A stretch of DNA of 38,884 nt, taken from Frisingicoccus sp009929615. Lineage in GTDB: Bacteria; Bacillota; Clostridia; Lachnospirales; Lachnospiraceae. Where the stretch lies: NCBI GenBank assembly GCA_028692275.1, contig JAQUXR010000025.1, forward strand, positions 1-38,884. Direction: 5' to 3'. Shown here one piece after another: positions 35,559-38,884 of the stretch. Positions within the stretch are counted from its first letter, which is position 1. Every line of letters starts with the position of its first letter. Position numbers and translations under genes: made by a program. The notes below the pieces were generated by a model that saw only the letters and a list, made by a program, of their open reading frames with translations, was not told the origin of the DNA and searched no databases.

Positions 35559-38372
35559 TTAGCAACCATTAATATACCGATTCAAGGTTTCGTAAACGAA
35601 TTCCGGGTCAAAAGGTTTCGCAATATGAGCATTCATCCCGCTCTCTTTCGAACGTTCAATATCTTCATCAAAAGCATTGGCCGTCATGGCTATAATTGGA
35701 ATGGTCCGGCTTCCCTCTTTTTTCATTTTACGAATATTAGAGGCTGCCATCAAACCATCCATAATTGGCATCTGGACATCCATTAAAATAGCGTCAAAGG
35801 TTCCGACCTCTGATTCAGCAAAGGTTTCTAAAGCCTCCAGCCCATTATTTACAACACTGACCTTCATACCTTCTTTTTCAAGAATCCGTTTTGCAACCTC
35901 TACATTCAGATAGTGGTCTTCTGCCAGAAGAATATGCCGGCCTTTCAAGTCAAACTCTTTCTTCTGCTCTATAACAATTTTACTTTCTTTTTCACGATTC
36001 AGATAAAGTGTTTCCAGGGCCGCCACGATAGATGCCTCGAAAAGAGGTTTCTCCATGAAGTAGTCAACTCCGGCTTCACGGGCTTCCTCCTCAAAGGCTG
36101 CCCAGTTATAGGCCGTCATAAAGATAATCGTCACATCCGTTCCTACTAAGGCACGAATCTGTCTGGTTGTTTCAATTCCATCCAAGTCCGGCATTTTCCA
36201 ATCAATAAATATAGTATCAAAGTCATTCCCCTGCTCATGCTTTACGCGAACCCTATCGACAGCATCCCGTCCGGATACTGCCCATTCCGCCTGAATTCCC
36301 ATATCTTTTAAGATCTTTTCTGTAGATTCACAAACCATTACATCATCATCTACAACCAGTGCATGTAACTTGGACAGATTCATTGACTGAATCATATTCA
36401 ACCGCTCTTTCGTTTCCTGAGAAACAACCAAATGGACATCCACTGTAAACACCGAGCCAATATCTTTAATACTCCGAACATGAATTGTTCCATCCATCAT
36501 TTCAGCCATACTCTTGGAGATAGCAAGACCGAGACCTGTTCCCTGAATAGTTGATGTATAACCATTGGCTTCTCTTGTAAAAGTTTCAAAAAGATGTGGG
36601 ATGAAGTCTTCCTCAATGCCTATGCCTGTATCACTTATGGTAAAACGAAGTTTTGCCCGGTTCCGCACACATTCCACCTGCTCCAGCATTAAGGTTACCT
36701 TTCCTCCGGCTGGTGTGAATTTAATGGAGTTACCTAAAATATTAATCAGAATCTGCTGAAGCTTTGTTTCGTCGCCCATATAAGCCGTTTCTACAAAACC
36801 TTTAATAATAACATCATAATCAATACCTTTATTGGCAGCCTGAGGATAAATGATATTATTAATATTGGAAATCAGTTTCTGGAAATCAAAAACATGTTCA
36901 TTGAGCTCCATGCGTCCGCTCTCAATACGGCTCATATCCAGAATATCATTAATCAGACTCAACAGGTATCTGGCACTCATCCCTATCTTAGCTATCGCAT
37001 CCGTCATCAGTTCTGGTTTATCTACATCCGATGCTGCCAATGCGGATAATCCGATAATGGCATTCATTGGTGTACGGATTTCATGGCTCATACGTGAAAG
37101 GAATTCCGTCTTTGCTTTGCTGGCCTGCTCTGCAGCTACTAATGCATGGCCAAGCATCTGCTTTTGTTCCTGTTCTTCCATCATAATTGTCTGAATATCA
37201 CTTCTTGCAAATAAAATAATATTCTCCATTTCGCCCAAGTACATGAATGACATTCTTTTATAATGCCAGCTTCCATCCTTCTCCAGCATTTGCAGCACAA
37301 AAGAGTAAATGGGTTCCTTCTTTAATTTTTCACGAATCGTTGCCAATTCCATATTATAAGTAACTTCATCTGCATTCTCAGGATTGATATAATCCTGAAT
37401 CAGATGCTTAACAGTATCTGTATAATCTGCCGGTCCTGTGAAAGGAATTCTTACCTCTTCATTTGGGGATTGAATATAAATAGAATACTCTCCCTTTTTA
37501 ACATCAATACAACCGATATAATCATATTCCTGTTTTGCTATTGTACTGATAATCTTCTGTGCCAGAACTCTCTGATGAATATCACGGGCAAACATAAAGG
37601 CTTCTATGTCTCCTGTAATTGGGTTTCTCAGCAAATCATAAGAAGTCTCAATCCAGTCGTCCACGCAAACATCCCAATGTTCCATAGCAAAGTGAACTTC
37701 ACCCCGTTCAAAAGCCCCAATCATTGCATCCCTTTTAAAGTGGCGGTCATATTCTTCCCGTTCCTTTGGCAAAGGGATTGTATCCCCGATGGACTCCAAA
37801 ATATCGTCTACATTCTGATGTTGAAGAACTTCCATCATGGATATGTTGCTGCTATTCTTCTTCTGAACCATATTCTTTGACATATTACAATGGAAAAAGG
37901 CCAAACTTCGTTTTGCAAAGGTTGATTAGTAGGTCATCTCTTCCTCATATTTGTGCTGAGCTTCCACCTGGTCCGTAATATCCTGAAATGTAATATAGAA
38001 ATCATATCCTGATGGATATTCTTTCATAGCAATAAATTTAGGATTAATCCACAGAATACTGCCATCTTTTCGGATAATACGAATCTTCTGATTAAATGCC
38101 TCATGTGGAATGACACCTGACATGGCTTGCTGTGCTCTCGTCCTCAAGCCCTCTAAATCATCCTTATGAACAAAGGCCCATATATCATCCTGATAAGCCC
38201 CCATCAGCTCGCTTCGTGTACATCCAATCAGCTCTGCCATATATTGATTACAATAATATATCTTAACTTCATCCAGTTTTTCTTTCGTTACTTTGTACAC
38301 GGCAAGTCCTATATTCATTTGATTTAAAATGATATGTAACTGCTCCGGATCAAACTCCATTTTTCTTTCCAT
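35559..38372 (-). pseudogene. hybrid sensor histidine kinase with in-frame TAA stop after its PAS domain
   Basis: Two collinear parts are in the same frame: codons 1-148 (38372-37929) encode a PAS domain ending EEEMTY, then TAA at 37926-37928, then about 780 codons encoding HisKA (H430 in RMSHEIRTPMN, counting through the stop), HATPase and two receiver domains (D724 in FIDWKMPDLDG and D865 in ILMDVQMPIMDG). The sequence across the stop, MTY*STFAKRSLAFFHCN, reads like one continuous family protein. A TTG at 37904 is the only start option for the second part and has no good ribosome binding site. A nonsense change such as CAA to TAA, or a sequencing error, is likely. Confidence 0.75.
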
Positions 38373-38441
38373 TTGATTTTGCCCCTTATCTGAATCCGTA
38401 ATTCACAATGTTTTACATTTATATATAATAAAAAAGAAAAA

Positions 38442-38479
38442 AGCTGCCCTCCATCGGTTTACCCTCTGGTTGAACAGCT
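38442..38479 (-). terminator. terminator after the HPr-like gene
   Basis: AGCTG (38442-38446) and CAGCT (38475-38479) close a stem that includes wobble pairs and an inner CCA/TGG helix. On the minus strand it continues with TTTTTTC and a second T run (38431-38441). It lies about 80 nt after the HPr-like stop, beyond a tandem repeat, and before the sensor kinase. Confidence 0.7.
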
Positions 38480-38489
38480 ATGTCTCCAA

Positions 38490-38536
38490 GTCCGCTTCGC
38501 AAGTCTGTAATTATGTCCGCTTCGCAAGTCCGTAAT
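38490..38536. repeat. tandem 22-nt direct repeat, two copies
   Basis: The unit GTCCGCTTCGCAAGTC followed by (C or T)GTAAT occurs at 38490-38511 and at 38515-38536, period 25, with one mismatch. It lies between the HPr-like gene and its terminator. Its core contains a short TTGC/GCGG hairpin on the minus strand. No function is apparent. Confidence 0.8.
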
Positions 38537-38556
38537 CTAGTCTATATCTAAAATAA

Positions 38557-38778
38557 TTAGATAGCGTATTTTTCAAGTACTTCTCTAAAGCCAGTATTCT
38601 CGCCTTCAAAGTCAACAGTAATCGGATGTCGTGGGTCCAAACTTAAAATTCCTAAGATGGATTTTGCATCTAAAGCAATACGGTTGTAATATACATCAAT
38701 GTCAAAATCACAATCTACAGCAGCTCGGACGAACTCTTTGGCCCCGTGAATGTCCTGTAACTTGATCTGGGTCTTCAT
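38557..38778 (-). CDS. HPr-like protein lacking the phosphohistidine
   Basis: The 73-residue protein keeps the HPr regulatory segment DAKSILGILSL, where S40 corresponds to Ser46 of HPr. It lacks the GLHARPA site in which His15 is phosphorylated: the equivalent N-terminal part reads DIHGAKEFVRAA. Such HPr-like proteins are common in Lachnospiraceae and may act in regulation, not sugar transport, but that is inference. GGAGG precedes the start by about 7 nt and a strong promoter lies upstream. Confidence 0.78.
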   Translation of the reverse strand: MKTQIKLQDIHGAKEFVRAAVDCDFDIDVYYNRIALDAKSILGILSLDPRHPITVDFEGENTGFREVLEKYAI

Positions 38779-38827
38779 CTTTCTACCTCCAAACTGGATA
38801 ACTGCAATACTGCGTTATTTCTTAACA

Positions 38828-38856
38828 GTTTTAACACGAAATCCAGTATTTGTCAA
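38828..38856 (-). promoter_or_regulatory. strong sigma-A promoter of the HPr-like gene
   Basis: On the minus strand a perfect TTGACA (38851-38856) is 17 nt from TAAAAC (38828-38833), with a TG one base before the -10 box. It lies about 50 nt before the HPr-like start. Confidence 0.7.
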
Positions 38857-38884
38857 AACAATTTTTATGAGTGAATTCTATGGT

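Noticed and set aside
35488..35565. Longer tgt start
   Set aside because: It adds 26 residues before the conserved MYKVLATDGRAKRG start and overlaps the sensor kinase gene; GGGGGA supports 35487.
38442..38479. Possible c-di-GMP (GEMM-I) riboswitch
   Set aside because: A GGGTAAACC-like piece is present, but the conserved second half is missing and the element is a terminator behind a gene.
38490..38536. CRISPR array
   Set aside because: Only two units with a 3-nt spacer, and no cas gene in the window.

Overview
The window looks like the chromosome of an AT-rich Clostridia member, most probably a Lachnospiraceae gut anaerobe. The evidence is the SCIFF peptide gene with its radical SAM maturase (31034-32632), a fused SecDF, HemZ, a TIGR04086 membrane protein, an NhaC-type antiporter, a 1.5 kb gltD beside a 4.5 kb gltB, and two large hybrid sensor kinases. 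The assignment rests on recognised protein families, not on rRNA. Nearly every gene is on the minus strand; the only convincing plus-strand gene is the CdaR-like regulator at 10363-11442.

Region 1 (1 to about 2.7 kb) is accessory and eroded. It holds the 5' end of an IS3-type transposase at the window edge, a LysR regulator cut off after its helix-turn-helix, a DUF3592-like membrane protein, a putative immunity protein, a C-terminal scrap of a GrpB/UPF0157 gene and a GNAT acetyltransferase. Region 2 (2.7-8.9 kb) carries transport and small accessory genes: NhaC antiporter, DUF1232 protein, ACT-domain protein, EamA transporter, cytidylate-kinase-like protein and MATE transporter. A hairpin terminator or attenuator sits in front of the MATE gene, behind a two-gene module of an sce7726 nuclease-fold protein and a Cys-rich EF-hand peptide. 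Region 3 (9-11.4 kb) is a glycerate kinase gene divergent from a CdaR-type regulator, with an inverted repeat between them.

Region 4 (11.4-15.7 kb) has a MutS2-like ATPase without an Smr domain, a free-standing structured RNA of about 220 nt with its own promoter and terminator (the most interesting unexplained feature), and a membrane hybrid histidine kinase. Region 5 (15.7-21.9 kb) is the glutamate synthase operon gltB-gltD. Region 6 (21.9-35.5 kb) is the conserved clostridial housekeeping run, read right to left: tgt, yajC, PHP phosphoesterase, TIGR04086 protein, scfA, scfB, secDF, recJ, apt, relA/spoT, MBL hydrolase, hemZ. It links tRNA modification, protein export, SCIFF ranthipeptide maturation, DNA repair, purine salvage, the stringent response and heme-type chemistry. 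Region 7 (35.5-38.9 kb) has a second hybrid sensor kinase interrupted by one in-frame TAA stop, a 22-nt tandem repeat with a terminator, and a degenerate HPr-like protein.

No tRNA, rRNA or CRISPR array was seen. No gene-free stretch exceeds 300 bases; the longest (13344-13641) is filled by the structured RNA. The SCIFF system is the best-known peptide system here and is already described. The less familiar candidates are the structured RNA, the sce7726/EF-hand pair and the MATE leader hairpin.
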